Below, in pieces: positions 34,021 through 46,807 of a DNA stretch of 64,000 bases (position 1 is its first letter; every line of letters begins with the position of its first letter). The notes under the pieces are model-generated. The model was not told the DNA's origin. It did no database searches and worked only from the letters and a program-made list of their open reading frames with translations. The DNA lies in contig JAQFVV010006231.1 in the NCBI GenBank assembly GCA_028023455.1, positions 3,555,478 through 3,619,477 of the forward strand. Reading direction: 5' to 3'. The stretch is from Epiperipatus broadwayi. Taxonomy: Eukaryota > Onychophora > Udeonychophora > Euonychophora > Peripatidae. The translations under genes and the position numbers were made by a program.

Positions 34021-35194
34021 ATTATAATAAATTTTGAAACTTAAGATTTTCTTATTTAAGCATTCCTAGCACTTATAATTTAATTACAAATTGTCTTAGA
34101 AAAGTTACCAATGTATACATAATATACATTTATTGTGTGTGTTCATTCATTCACATTCCCATCACAAAAAAATAAAGTGGACAACAAAGTGTCAATTTTT
34201 TCTTATTGACAAAACTTTTTGATGCAATACAATAACATCTTTTTTAAATGTTTTAGTAGTTCATATTTTCTATCCACACATTCAATGCCATAGCAAAATA
34301 AATTCATTTTTTAATAAGATTATAACTTTAGCCATTTCAGGAGTGCTAAACAAAGTGTCACAAATATGCTTTTTTTTTCTTTTCATTACTTCTCTAATAA
34401 ATGATGAAGTCTTCTTGAATGTCATTTTTTTTTCTTTCACTCTAAATTAATAAGTTTTGTTTTATAACTTAATAACGAAAATATGGATTTTATTAATTAA
34501 ATTATGCTTTAAAAAACATTTCATCAAATAAAGCATTGTGTTACGTCCAATTGGGGGGGGGGGTGCTTTCAACATATTTTGGCACAAAAAAAATAGTATT
34601 TAAATATTCGTAAAATTTACTAATTTTCAAATTTTAATATTTTTAATTTTTGTTTATTTACATCTTTTTTTTTTTTTGATAATGTGTACAGAACATACTG
34701 TGCCTTTACTATATACTATTACACAAAAAAATTTTATTTCAAAAAAAATTTATGGCAAAGAATATCTCATTAAACAATGCAAATATATTTAACTCTTCCT
34801 TCAGTCAAATTTGGACAAATTACATTTCTGCATCTACATAGCCTCGTGATTTTGACACTTATATTAATTACATTGCATTCTACATAGAATACTTTTAAAC
34901 TTTACAGAAAATAGATGGACAATCAGATTTTAAAAACAAAAAACAAAATGAACTTGTAAAATCTGTTTTCTAGAAGGATTCATTGAACTGTATGGATTAT
35001 TTTTAAATTCAATTTTTCTTTTTTTCTTTTTTCTCCTATAAAAACAAGTTTAATATACAGTATTAAATATTTATTACTGATTTATTATTTATTGAAAAAC
35101 ATGTATACATTATGTCTGTTTTTTTAAAATATTTAAAACGTAATATTCTTTATGAAAAACATGTAAATATGCATTATGTTTATTTTTAAATAAA
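34021..35194. other. AT-rich DNA, no gene seen; contains a G11 run
   Basis: No coding sequence. An uninterrupted run of 11 G lies at 34553-34563 and a poly-T run at about 34665-34677. Confidence 0.5.
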
Positions 35195-35207
35195 TAAGAT
35201 TAAAAAT

Positions 35208-35620
35208 AATTAATAAAGCAAGTCATATATAATGTGACATTACTTTTATAAGCTTGTAGTTACAAAAATGCAATAAAGAGAGCGTGCCAATAGCTCAAAA
35301 CAAGCTCTTAATTAATAAGTGCGGTATGGGAAAATATTTAAAATCTCTATCCAGAACACTCTTATCTCCAGACCAACTGTTTTCGAGCTTATGGCTCACG
35401 TCAGTGGAGAGCTAGAATATTCGGACAGTAGATCTAAAATATAAACTCAAAACCCAGCACTTATTTCAAACGTATATTTAAGTAGGAACACTGAAATTTT
35501 TGGACATGAAAATATCTTTAAATCCAGCTATCTAACTTAAATAGCGATATGGGACTGAACTAAATTCAGATCTACCATATTTTAATAGCCTCAGCATAGC
35601 CAAAGCCTTAAAGGTAAAAT
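35208..35620 (+). mobile_element. Family A repeat, solitary full copy with 13-bp target duplication
   Basis: The copy runs from AATTAATAAAGCAAGTC to CTTAAAGGTAAAAT, 413 bp. It is flanked by TAAGATTAAAAAT at 35195-35207 and 35621-35633. A 13-bp duplication and no terminal inverted repeats fit insertion by a retrotransposon-type (target-primed) route rather than a DNA transposon. No tRNA-like head, RNA polymerase III boxes or protein frame is visible, so the class is open. It may be a Penelope-like end repeat or a SINE. Confidence 0.85.
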
Positions 35621-35639
35621 TAAGATTAAAAATGTAAAA

Positions 35640-37166
35640 AATATTTGCCACATTTAATTTTTCTTTAGAAAATATATTTAATATATATATTTATAAATGC
35701 ATTAATAACTCACATCTAAGACACACCGCACTACATAATGCACAGCATAAATTGAAAGGTTAACTCATAATTTTAAAAAAGGATATGCAAAAAGAGATTT
35801 CTTTACAATTATATAATAACAATAACAAAAAGATACATACAAAATATATATTTTTAATTAGCTTTTTTTTCTGATTAGATGTCTAATAACCCATGCTTAT
35901 ACACAATTGTTCTTCCCTGCTCCACCCACCCCCTACCCCCATTTTCACCTTATCATATATGCATATAGACACAAGGAAATGTATATATGAAGCAATACAT
36001 AAACATAATAAATATTATTGATAAAAGACATAAAAAAATTGAAACTTCTTTTATATATTTATAAAAATTCAACCAGATAAAAAATTTACATTCAAATTAC
36101 TGGATAGTTCCTTAACATTATTGTAAGATAGCAAATTTTCTCATAACATATTTTATTGAAAGAAAATTATTAACATGATCTGAATAAAATGGCAAGTTTT
36201 CAAATAATAATTTTTAAAAAATCACACCATTTAAAAAAAGCTTGTGGCTTATAACAGTACTGAAATTCTGTGGCATTTAATTCCTTACTATCATTGTAAG
36301 ATAACAACGTTTTTCATAAGTTATATTTTATTAAAAGAGATGTACTATCATGAACTAAATAAAATGTTGAGTTTTTAAATAATAATCAGAAAAAATTATG
36401 CATATATAAAATAAAATAATATCTAAACAATTATTATAAATAAAAATAGATTACAAAAAAAGATAGAAATATGATAACCTTATACAATATGAAGTATTAT
36501 ATGTTCCATAAATAACAAAATAATGTATGATAAATTATTTAGTTATTCCTGCATATATATGATTATATAGGCAGACACATTATTTAATAGAAATTTCATT
36601 AGTCCATAAAGTGCAAATGAACAATTTGTCTAATGCAATTCACAAGAATAAATGCAATAGAAGCTTTCAGATTAAGAAAAGAGGGTATTTTTAATTAATA
36701 TGTGTGAGCAGCTGCAGGTTCACTTGGAATTTTAGAAACCTTTCAACAAATACCAGTTACATTAGCAAGAATAAGTTTATCAAAGAAATTCTAATAAGCT
36801 GCTTACAAGCAGCTAGGCTTTAATATCATCTGTACAGATTTGAATGTTTTATTGGTAATAATTTTGTAAAATAGTATTTCTTGCCATTCAATATATAACG
36901 AAAATTTTCTAAAAAAAATTTCCTGACATTGATTAAATGCTTACTAACAAATAAATAAATATAATTTATTAAATTAATAGGTCTATTTATTAAATCTATT
37001 AACAATATCCTTTTTATTTGTTAGTTGTTGTTGTTTTTTAAAAAAAGATCAAGTTATTTTTCTAGCTATTTTATAGAACTGTGTAAATACATGCTAAATC
37101 AATATGTATTTAATATATATATATATGTATTAATAAATATATGAACTAACTCAATGAAATATAAAA
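35640..37166. other. AT-rich DNA, no gene seen
   Basis: A C-rich patch (CCCACCCACCCCCTACCCCC, 35922-35941) stands out. Nothing else is recognised. Confidence 0.5.
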
Positions 37167-37310
37167 ATACTAATAAAAGAAAAAAAACACAATTACTTCT
37201 CTATAAAGCTGCTTTAATATTTCAAACAGCAGACTGTTTTTCATCAGTCTGCTGGTTGAAATATTAAAGCAGCTTTATAAAAAAGTAATTGTGTTTTCTT
37301 TTATTAGTAT
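37167..37310. repeat. Near-perfect 66-bp hairpin with 8-nt loop
   Basis: Arms 37167-37236 and 37245-37310 pair except for a 4-A bulge on the left and about three mismatches. The loop is TTTTTCAT. Next to the loop the stem is CAGCAGACTG against CAGTCTGCTG. The outer ends read ATACTAATAAAAG and its complement. It could be a palindromic MITE, a hairpin RNA source, or a template-switch product. Confidence 0.95.
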
Positions 37311-37469
37311 ATATGTATATATTGTTATTCATTTATCCATTAGTAACAATTCACAAATTGGGATATGGCAATGTAAACAAAAAATTTAAAAACTGATTCT
37401 TGAAAAGATTATGCAAGTCAATTTCAAATTAATCTTTTAGTCTATTTGATATCTTGCAGTACTAAGCTT

Positions 37470-37564
37470 TAATTATATAGAAGGTGATCATTTCTCATCA
37501 CTAACACTGTTAAACATCACTGTTTAACAGCATTAATGACAAGAAGTCACCTTGTATATAATTA
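37470..37564. other. Pre-miRNA-sized imperfect hairpin, 95 nt
   Basis: The outer stem pairs TAATTATATA with TATATAATTA, then AAGGTGA with TCACCTT. A partly paired middle follows, then a perfect apical stem CTGTTAAACA/TGTTTAACAG around the loop TCAC. Size and shape resemble a pre-miRNA, but a short palindromic transposon is equally possible. No expression evidence can be seen. Confidence 0.55.
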
Positions 37565-39340
37565 CAATCTAAATATTGCGCTTGTAAAATTTATTGATTA
37601 GTACTAAGTTTTGCAATATACATTTTCTTCTAAAAGACTTCAATATCTTGCATAATTAAAATACTCCATTATATTCTAATATCAGCTATAAGCAATGAAT
37701 GCAGCACTTCCAACAAAAACCAAAAAATATTTTTTTTAAAAATCTAGTAATATTCATCTATTTAATATATCTAAGCTAATGAAAATGGGCCTTACAATAG
37801 TAAAATGAATATCATCACACCTAGCAAGCTAGAGAACATAACAATTGTTTTAATGATCACGTTAATCTTATTTTCAGATTATTAAAGAGCACCCTTAAAT
37901 AAATAAAAATTCCAATATCTTTATGTTGAATCAATAGAAAGATCATATCTTATTTCCATACAATTAATATACTGAAATAAAAGCTACATAAAAGTAATTT
38001 ATTTAAAGTAATTATACCAATAAAACGAAATTATCAACTTTTTTTAAATCTCTTAAAATGTAGCAGTAGCGCATATAAATCTAATCTGCGCCAACATCCA
38101 AGTCCATAAATTTCTTATAACATTTTATCAAGTTAAAGAAAAAAAATCATTCTAAAAAAATCATTCTAAAAATAATGTCATTTAGTACACTTCTGCAATT
38201 TTATTCTTCAAAAATTCAGTTTATTAAAAAATTGTGTTGAATTTTTAAGTTGATATAAAAATTAATAAATAATTTTTATTCATTGCTCTCGAAAGTACTG
38301 TTTATTTCAGTTTAATTTACAAATATATTAAGCTTTGCATACCTAATATTTACGTATATATAATTCAGTGAAGAAGACGGATTTTCTTAAAATATAGGGT
38401 TAGAGTTAGTTTTTTTGTTTTGTTTTTGCATAAAAAATAAAATACAGTTTTTATAAATTAAAAACTCTACTCAAGGTGCTAAAATAACAGAACAATTACC
38501 ATTTTGCTGAGAAAAAAAAAGTCAATTCTTTTCGGATATGAAACTGAGTTTTAAGTATTTAATTCCTTTTTTTTTTTTTTTTCTAAACAAAAATCTTCAT
38601 TACAAAAATTAATCTTTGCGCAGTGATGAAATCATTTCCTTTCTTTTCATTGAAACCAAACTCTATAAAATCCCGTTTGTAATTGACATTACTAATTATT
38701 TTGCAAACATAAATATTTTATTCAAAAAATGTAAATGACTTCATGAAAACTAAGCTGCAAAATACTTCCTAAATTTTTCAGTGTTCAAATTTTGAATTAA
38801 GATTGTTTGTAATTAGTAGTAATAGTGTGCTACAATAAACTGCTATATTTTGCTCCCTAAAAATCTGTGAAATTGTATTTTCTCAATAGAAAGAGAAGTG
38901 GTAGACCCTATGTAAAAGTTTTCATTATAAATAAATATACATTTTTAAAAGTAAAAATCTGTGAATTTAATAATTAATGATGTGGAAAAAAAAAGATTAA
39001 ATTAAAAAAAATTAAACTCATAAATTTTGTATGGATTATCTGGTTTGCATAGCGCAACCGTTTTCTAATCTTATACAGTTAATTATGATATGACTGCAGC
39101 CATTTCAATTATTGTTTCTATGAATTCTAAAATTAAAACCTCATTTTTGATGAAATCAAAGAACAAAGTTAACAATAACACTAATTCCATCAAAATCTAA
39201 ACAACAAAAGCCATGAAGTGCTTTATTTATGTGATAAAAAAAAAAAACGGCTTTAGTATGAAAACAAAAAGTTATATGTTTCTTCTAGTCAAAACTTAGT
39301 AAGAACAAGACATCAATTCATAAATAATGATAATAATAAT
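37565..39340. other. AT-rich DNA, no gene seen
   Basis: Low-complexity sequence only, with a short doublet AAATCATTCTAAA near 38144-38170. Confidence 0.5.
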
Positions 39341-39419
39341 AAATTATGCTAGGATTGTTTGCTTCTTTTTTTCTCAATGATGAAAGCTTTTATTCATCAA
39401 AAAGACAAAATACACAACA

Positions 39420-40060
39420 GTTAAAAAAGGTTTACAAAGAGATAATTACATGGCAAAATGAAATTCAAGTACAATATGGTGAAGGGGAAGGGAATACATA
39501 TGAAATGGGAAAGGGATATGGAAAGGGTGTGTAGTCCAGGCAAAGAAGAGTCTTTGGTAAGGAGCAATGTTGATAGGCTTAGTTGCCCTGATGGACTGAT
39601 AGGAGGATCCATATGCGGCATGAATTTTGGAGGAATAGCTATATGTTAAGTCTTTAGAAGTTTCAGGGATGGATGAGATTTCTGAGTTATGCTTAGGTGC
39701 AACAGATTGATTTTTGTCTTTTGTAGATGAGTAGTTTTAGTTTTTCCCGTTGTACATGAAATGACATTATGATTGGTCGTGTTGTTCTTTTTGACTTGCT
39801 TTTTTTTTTGATAGAGCAAACCACAGCCTGAAATGGAGGAAGATCTAAAGGGCAAGGAGATGGAGACTTTGAAATAAGTTCTTTGGTGATGGTGTTTTTA
39901 GTTAAGTCTTGTTTGAAACTCAGTTTGGATAAAATTGGGGTAATTTTGAAGGTTTTAGTTTATGTGATTTAGGTCTCTGCACATTTTTCCCTGCTAGCGG
40001 CAATGGCCATCCTTAAACCATTTGAAAGAATGAAAAGTAATATGAAGAAAAACAATTTTG
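39420..40060. other. Less AT-rich segment of unknown origin
   Basis: Base composition shifts here compared with the flanks, and open frames of 62-69 codons overlap on both strands. The minus-strand frames (39646-39855, then 39421-39621) give serine/proline- and lysine-rich text with no domain I recognise. It could be a decayed processed mRNA copy or an unclassified repeat. Confidence 0.3.
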
Positions 40061-40710
40061 AAATGGAAAAATTAAGTATATTGATATAAAAGCAAAAACA
40101 AAAACACTGGAAATCTTGTTATTAATAATTTTAGTTGAGTAATGAGAAAATTGAGTGGAATTATAGGCAGTTAGTTACCCCAGAGGAGAGGATGTCTGAG
40201 AATTAGGATAATTAAAAATGGCCTAAATAACTGGAACAATACACAGAAAACTTTAAAAACAAGTTTTGAGTGACAGGGAACTTGGAGTAGGAAAATATTT
40301 AAGATTCTAAGAGGGAATAAAACCCTTTATGGTCCATGAAACAGTTGAACCACTCATCACCAAATAGGGATGGGGGTGGGAATGAGGTAGTTAAATGCTG
40401 ATAAGCACAAGATAGACATAAGGAAATTGTATTAAAAATGCATTAAAACTAAGATTTAGTGAATAAAAGAGTACATTAGCATCAAAATAAGGCTTTTAAA
40501 GGGCCAAAATAAATAAAAAAGGCATCTTTCACGGCTGCAACACCAACTTTTGAGAGCCATTCTGTGCAAGCTGTAAGGAGGATGACTTTCCAGTAAGAGC
40601 TCCACCTATGGTCTTGAAACTACTAAAATTATATCCACCATATGAGATATGTAATCAATTAACAAAGATTGAAAAAGCATTAAATTTGTGACAAGAAAAT
40701 ATAATCAGAA

Positions 40711-40995
40711 AGACTTTTTCAATAAATAATAAAACACTGTAGCATCAAAAAAGGTTTTAATTTATATAAAAACTTTATTTAGTTTTAAAAAAAATTCTAG
40801 TAAACAATAATAAATTGCTTCAAAAAACAATTAAGTCCACATGAAGACTTTAGCAGGAAGAATATTTTATTAAGCAAAAACATTAAAAAGTAACTTATCA
40901 CATCAAAATGAATCTTATGAAGACTTTAGCAGACAGAATGTTCTAATAAACAGTATCATATTGCTTCAAATAACCACTAAACATCACATGAGCAC
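40711..40995 (+). repeat. Four degenerate tandem units of about 75 bp
   Basis: Units start near 40711, 40771, 40845 and 40920. The last two share AGACTTTAGCAG followed by AGAAT. Units also share an A/T-rich middle with CAATA/CAGTA and a TTGCTTCAAA or CATCAAAA block. Divergence is high. Confidence 0.5.
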
Positions 40996-42519
40996 CATTT
41001 CTTATGCTTACTCATAACTGTTATTAAAATAGGCAAAACTCACCATATAGTAGTGCCATTCAGTGCAAGATAGGGGTTTTATGCACAAGCCTTCTGGCAT
41101 CCATTGATTTCTCTGGCTTGCAGAGTGTCTATACAGTATGGAGAGTTTTTGCTTGCTTCACATAAGCTATGCAAAAACTTTAGCAAAGACACCACTGAAA
41201 AGATTGATATCAATTCATTTAAGGTGAATATAAAATGGTTATATAAACTCAAAAATAGAACTTAAAAATATCATGTATGTGTAGTACTTTCGGCATTTCA
41301 TCATCAATTTTGATGACAAAAAAAATTAAAAAGATAGTATATATATATTTTTTTATAATAATGAAATAAACACATTCACATACATATTCATAGAGACTCA
41401 GAACTTAATACACATACATATGAATGTGTTTTCTATCAATTTATTCTTCTTCTACCCTTCCTTAACTACATTATTCTAGTTTCTTGTTAATTATTTCTGA
41501 TACCTTAACCTTAATGTGCATTATTATTAAATTAAACTTGTATTATATATATACATGTTTAGAATCTCTGTAATATATATATAGAGATATGAGGGTTTTA
41601 CATCAGTACAAAATCTTGGAATTAAATGATATGGATAGATACAGAAAGCCTATGATATTTCTATTTTTTTTAAAAAATCTTAAAAACAAGAATAATACCA
41701 CATATTAAAAACGCAAAAATAGAATATTTACAAAAATTACAATAAAGTAAATCAGACTCAAAGGTAATAAAAGAAGATTTTGGGGAAGCAAAATTTTGAA
41801 ATACTTAAGATCTGAATAAATAAAAATATAATAATGAAGTAATTATTTCAAAATGCACAATTTTCCTACAGCATAAATCAAACACAAAATGCAGAAACAA
41901 AATTTTAAGATAAAGATACTTAGAAAAATGATTTATTTATTTACTTTTAAAAGAATAGACAATTAATAAAATAAATAAATGTGTAACATACAATTTTGCT
42001 AAATGGTAAGTCAAAAACTTTTTTAAAAAAAAAGATCAATGTTGAAAAACAAAATTTGGAAATAGACAAGATAGCATTAAAATAAATAAAATTAAAATTT
42101 TAAAATGATCAAAGACGCAACCAAAAAAGAACATTTTGGTAAAGCAGAATGCTACAAATAGTCATAATCAATGTCAAGAGTTAAGCAAATAGATTGCATG
42201 CTTTTTTTTATTTAAACAATACTAAAAAAAAGCAACAAAGGCTAAAAGAAAAAAAAATCTATTACTTATTATAGAAATATCACAAAGTTCCACTCGCCTA
42301 ATATAAATAAAAATAAGCATTCACACATACGTCATTCTGTACACAAAAAAAACTCAACTGGTATACCAATGAAAATCTATCAGGCATAAGAGAAAAAAGA
42401 TTAGTGTTTCCTTTAATGAATAATATTTCTGTAGTATAATTTTCACTACACCACTCTCATGCAAATAGGGATTGGTTTCTATCCATTTTAACACCTTGTA
42501 GGGGGATGTAAACAAAAAT
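40996..42519. other. AT-rich DNA, no gene seen
   Basis: Short frames only. Nothing recognised. Confidence 0.45.
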
Positions 42520-42800
42520 ATATGACTTAAAAGATTTGTGAAAAAGATGTATGCACATTTCATGCTGAAACCAGCACTCATCGATTGGCCCACCATAGTG
42601 TCTTACACATATCTTTATATCATTGCTCAGTATATATAGATAGCAAACTACTATAGTTTAGTTGATGTCAAACTTGCTATCTGTATACATTGAACAATGA
42701 CATAAAGAGATTGTGGTCTGGGTCAACTGATGAGTGCTGGCTCAGCATGAAATTTGCATCTTGGGGATCATATATCTTTTCACATTTCTTTGGTTATATA
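42520..42800. repeat. Family B fold-back repeat
   Basis: Left arm about 42525-42655 and right arm about 42662-42795 are inverted copies, diverged by about 15-20% by eye. The left arm contains TTTCATGCTGAAACCAGCAC and the right arm reads GTGCTGGCTCAGCATGAAA. The centre is an AT-rich TAGATAGCAAAC...GCTATCTGTATA hairpin. An 80-codon minus-strand frame here is accidental. Confidence 0.8.
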
Positions 42801-43986
42801 TTTCTGATTCATTCCTCTACAATGTGTTAAAAGTGGGTAGAAATGTATAAGTGATATAGTAAAAATTATACTACAAAAATATTATTCATTATTGTATAAT
42901 CTTTAGTCTAATAAATGACTAATAAAAAAAAAATAATAATAATATAGTGAGTGTTTCATTGGTTTTAAAACTCAAGAGATAAAAACCAGTAAACTTATTA
43001 TCCTGACAGATATGCGTTAATGAGCCGTTCACTCATATATGTATATTGAGTGAATAATCATCATACAGTAATATTAATTGCAACAAAAATGTATAAAATG
43101 AGCATTAGGAATTCGCCTTGTTTAGTTCTATTAAAGCTTAAAGAGGAGGGGGTCTTTTTTTTTTTTTTTCAATTCGTAAACTTTTTTTAGCCTTAACATT
43201 CATACATATATAGTATATGATTATACATAAGAAATTTCGAATGAATAATAAAAGAAAAAATTTGCATTTCTAGCAAATGGAAACGAGTTAAATTGCCAAT
43301 TAGATTTAAAAAAAAAAAAAAGATTGGAGGACGAGGGTAGAAAAAAAGAAAGAAATTCAATTTGTAAGTTTGTAAAGTAATTCAACACATTTATTGGGTA
43401 TTTTAAGTGAGTGCCTGCAGAAAGCTCCATTAAACATAATGGTATTGATCATAAGTGGAGGAGTGTTCTTGGTTGTGCAAATGAATTTTTTATTTTTCTA
43501 GTCCAGATTGGAATTCTACATTAACATCAGTTCTAATTCTAATGAGATTAAATGCATTTTTTTTTCCAAAGAGAAGAAAAAAACTTACTTGTAAACTATT
43601 TTTTAAAGAAGATTTCCTTTTACCATGGCTTTGTTTGATTAAATACGGAGGGGAAGACTATCGTTTGTTTCCATCGTTTCTTATTAAATAAATGAACAAA
43701 ATAGTACAATTTAAAAACATACTAGCTGACTAGCAAATTTCAAATGATAAAAAAAAAAAGACGGCATCATATTACACTGAACTCCCATATATATATTAAA
43801 TAAAGAAAAAGTTTATATTTGAGATACTTCATGATAAACAGAAGAAACCCAATGACGGCGTTTATTATTCATATTTTTGCAAATTCCAAAATCGTTTGGC
43901 AATACTCAAACTCACAAAACAGTGAATAAAAATTTAAAATATTTATAACCATTTTGAGACTGGGATGATAAAACTTTCAGATGTTA
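42801..43986. other. AT-rich DNA, no gene seen
   Basis: Poly-T and poly-A runs (43156-43170, 43307-43322) and no recognised feature. Confidence 0.5.
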
Positions 43987-44499
43987 GCATATAGCACTGG
44001 TGGCGAACCTTTTTACGTTTGCGGGCCATATAATCAAAATATAAACAACTTAATTATTGCAGTTTTTTAAAAGTTTATAAAACGAAATAATAATAACAAC
44101 AATAATTAAACAAAATTTCTAAGTAAGCTAAATACAAGAAAACGATATTTATTTAGAAGAGCCAAGTTGAATAAAATGTAATAATAAAAAATTAATAGTA
44201 ATTAAACAAAATTTTGGAAATAAATATATAAAATCAACATAAATAGATACTATTTGATGAGAGTTTTGCTGTTGTACATTGGATCCCAAATGTTCATGTT
44301 GTTGATTTGAGAAATAAGTTAGAAACAATGGAAAATGATCGATTATTGGGCATATGTAAAAAGAATGCTGAAATCGACTGATTGTATTTCAATATCTTCC
44401 TAATTAACCACTCAAAATTTCTAACTTGAGACTATCCATTGAGATTATGTCTGGGTATAAAATAAATGTTGATATTCCTGAAAACAGTTAGAAATGGTG

Positions 44500-45770
44500 A
44501 TCATGTGATGTTTAGTGGTTTAAAACTGTCTGAACTGCATAAATCTTAAAGAAAATTCATCAATTATCAATTGAATAGCAGCACAAAACTCTTGTGCAAA
44601 TTTTACTTGATCTGGCTTCTCATGAGATTCTAAATCAGTCTCAAGAACTTTTTTATATTTGGAAAATATTTGAAGGTGTAAGAAATAACATATAGTTGAA
44701 AATTTGTAATTTAACTTCAAATGCTTTGATCAAATCAAACATGATAACAATTGTCTTTTATAACCTTACAATTTCACATTTAATTCATTTAGATGAAAAA
44801 CCATATCAGTAAAAAAACATTAATTTTGAAAGCCATTCAACATCCATTAATTCATTATATTTTTCAATGATTGTCTCATTTCGTAAAAACAGTCTAATTT
44901 CATCTAAAAACACTCTACAAATCTTTGAAGAACTTTCACCTCACTCAATAAATTTTAATTTTTTTTTGTTTATTTAGAGATTGTGTAAATATAAAATTGA
45001 CTTAGTCAAAACATTCATAATATCATCAAGTGTCTTAAAGCTGACATTCATACATAAAACCTTCTGATGTATAATGCAATAAACTGAGAAAAACATTTTC
45101 TTTTCCAGTCATAATTCGAGCACCATCTGTAGTTACTGATACAATTTTGGCAAAATCTATTTCTTTTTCACCAAATACATTTGAACAACAGCAAATAAAA
45201 ATAGTCAAATGAGCTGATCCATTTATGTCTGTAAATTCATCAAGGCAGAGAAAAGTTAAGCTAGAAGATTTTATATCTTTTTTTTGTTGGTAAGTTAGGT
45301 TGTTAACTATTTGCAGAATTCTTTCTTTAACTGTATTTCTAACCAAAAGTAAATCTTTTATTCTCTGAATAATTTTTGCTTTGTTTTCAAAATCTTCATC
45401 CAAGTTTGTTATATATATTCTCCATCATTAAAAGGTTTCCTGTGTCTGGCAATTACATTTGAAATAAAAAAACTAACAGCAGTTATATTTGAATGATTTT
45501 TGATAAATTTCATTATAGATTGTTGATTGAATATTTATATTTTTAAATGCTTGGCTAATATATTCTTTTTGTTCATCTTTACTTTTTTCACAGAACAATT
45601 TATAATTGATCTAATAATGCCATTTTACTGATGATGTTCTCAATACACCTGTTCTGAAACATAAAATACATTCTGCCTCAGTGCCTTTGTTAATCATTCC
45701 ATATTCATCGGTCCACCAATTTTGAAATTCTCTACTGCTTGACAATTTTGTTTTTTATTTTCACTAGTCA
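44500..45770 (-). pseudogene. GTF2IRD2-like hAT transposase pseudogene
   Basis: The BED-type finger region comes first: EAECILC with both cysteines at 45659-45670, then SSVKWHY in place of the usual R-R-H-Y and histidines partly lost. The core follows: NTVKERILQIVNNL, then FLCLDEFTDINGSAHL with the first acidic residue near 45239-45241. The family block after this is shortened, joining directly to AKIVSVTTDGARIMTGKENV, with an aspartate at 45125-45127. Then come FLDEIRLFLRNE and DMVFHLNELNVKL, and a last block FSLRFMQFRQF near 44525. The hAT C-terminal dimerisation part is not clearly readable. Stops and frameshifts occur throughout. Confidence 0.87.
45035..45403 (-). pseudogene. Open fragment of the hAT transposase with two acidic motifs
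   Basis: This 122-codon open piece is the longest surviving stretch. It covers the N-terminal helices, the LDEFTD motif and the TTDGAR motif. Compared with the family, roughly 40-50 residues between these two motifs are missing, so even this open part carries an internal deletion. Its methionine is not a natural start. Confidence 0.8.
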
Positions 45771-46807
45771 TATTAATATAATAACAAATTTATTTAAAAA
45801 TAAATTTAAATGAGTTTTAATAATTTCGTAAATCAGAAATTTATTATATGTTAAAATATATTATTATCCTTACATTTCACTTTTACAGCAAAACTTTGAG
45901 TAAAAAAAAAAAAACCATTGTTTGACAGCATTGATTAAACATTTCATTCCTTTGTTCGCAATTTTGATTATGTTAAAAAATGAATGGTGTCAACATGTTT
46001 AAATAAAAACAAAAAAATGAGAACAGAAAACCATTTTATTACTTTTACTTTAGATTTGAAAAAATTTACTTTAAAGAGTTATAAAACATTTTACTGAGTT
46101 TACCTTCTAGTTTTATGGGAATCATTTGACAGGTTTATAGAATAGGATACCACAGTATACTGGTACCACTTTATTTGACTTAAAATATCATTCCCACCTA
46201 CATATATATATATATTCAAATTTTGTAATTTATTGCTTCTAATCAGAGTTCAATTATAAATTGAATTCTAATATAATATTATATTCATTTATTTTACCTT
46301 TAGTTTACAATAAATTTTTATTAGTACAGATTTTAATAACAAAAAAAATATTGAATAATTTAAAGCATAGAAAATTATGATATTTAAATAGTTCATGTGC
46401 CAGTAAAAAATTTGAACATGCTATAGGTTTGCCATCATTGGCATATAGTAAAACACTGTCAAACTATCATATCAAAAACTGTGTTTTTCAGAATTATTAA
46501 AAAATGTCAAAGTTAATGATATGATTGTTAGTCTTTGTTAAAAGACCAATAATGAATTAAATGTTCTTTCATATATTTGCAAAATAAATGAAAAATGAAA
46601 TGATTTATGAATTTTTAAAATTCATATCCATAAACGGTATGAATTCTTTCAAAAAAAAGAGATCTGTATAGAATAACTAAGGATTTGTCATTATTGTCAG
46701 ACAAATGATAAAAAAAATGGCCTGCAATTGGATCAATGAGTCTTAACTTGCCATAGTTTACTATTCAAAAAATTGACCATTACACATAAAGAAAAATATC
46801 CCATACC

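Larger units (their letters stand above)
43995..46440 (-). mobile_element. Complete-ended hAT element, 2,446 bp, GTF2IRD2-like
   Basis: The left end starts CACTGGTGGCGAACC. The right end, read inward from 46440, is CAATGATGGCAAACC, matching 12 of 15 bases. Identical 8-bp target duplications GCATATAG flank both ends (43987-43994 and 46441-46448). Broken transposase coding lies on the minus strand between about 45770 and 44500. An exact duplication with old, mutated coding sequence suggests the insertion itself has stayed undisturbed. Confidence 0.92.

Noticed and set aside
38385-38412. Telomere-like AGGGTTAGAGTTAG motif
   Set aside because: A single short occurrence without tandem repetition is not evidence of telomeric sequence.
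39421-39855. Serine/proline-rich frames on the minus strand as a host protein
   Set aside because: Frames also exist on the opposite strand, no domain is visible and both are short; recorded only as a segment of unknown origin.
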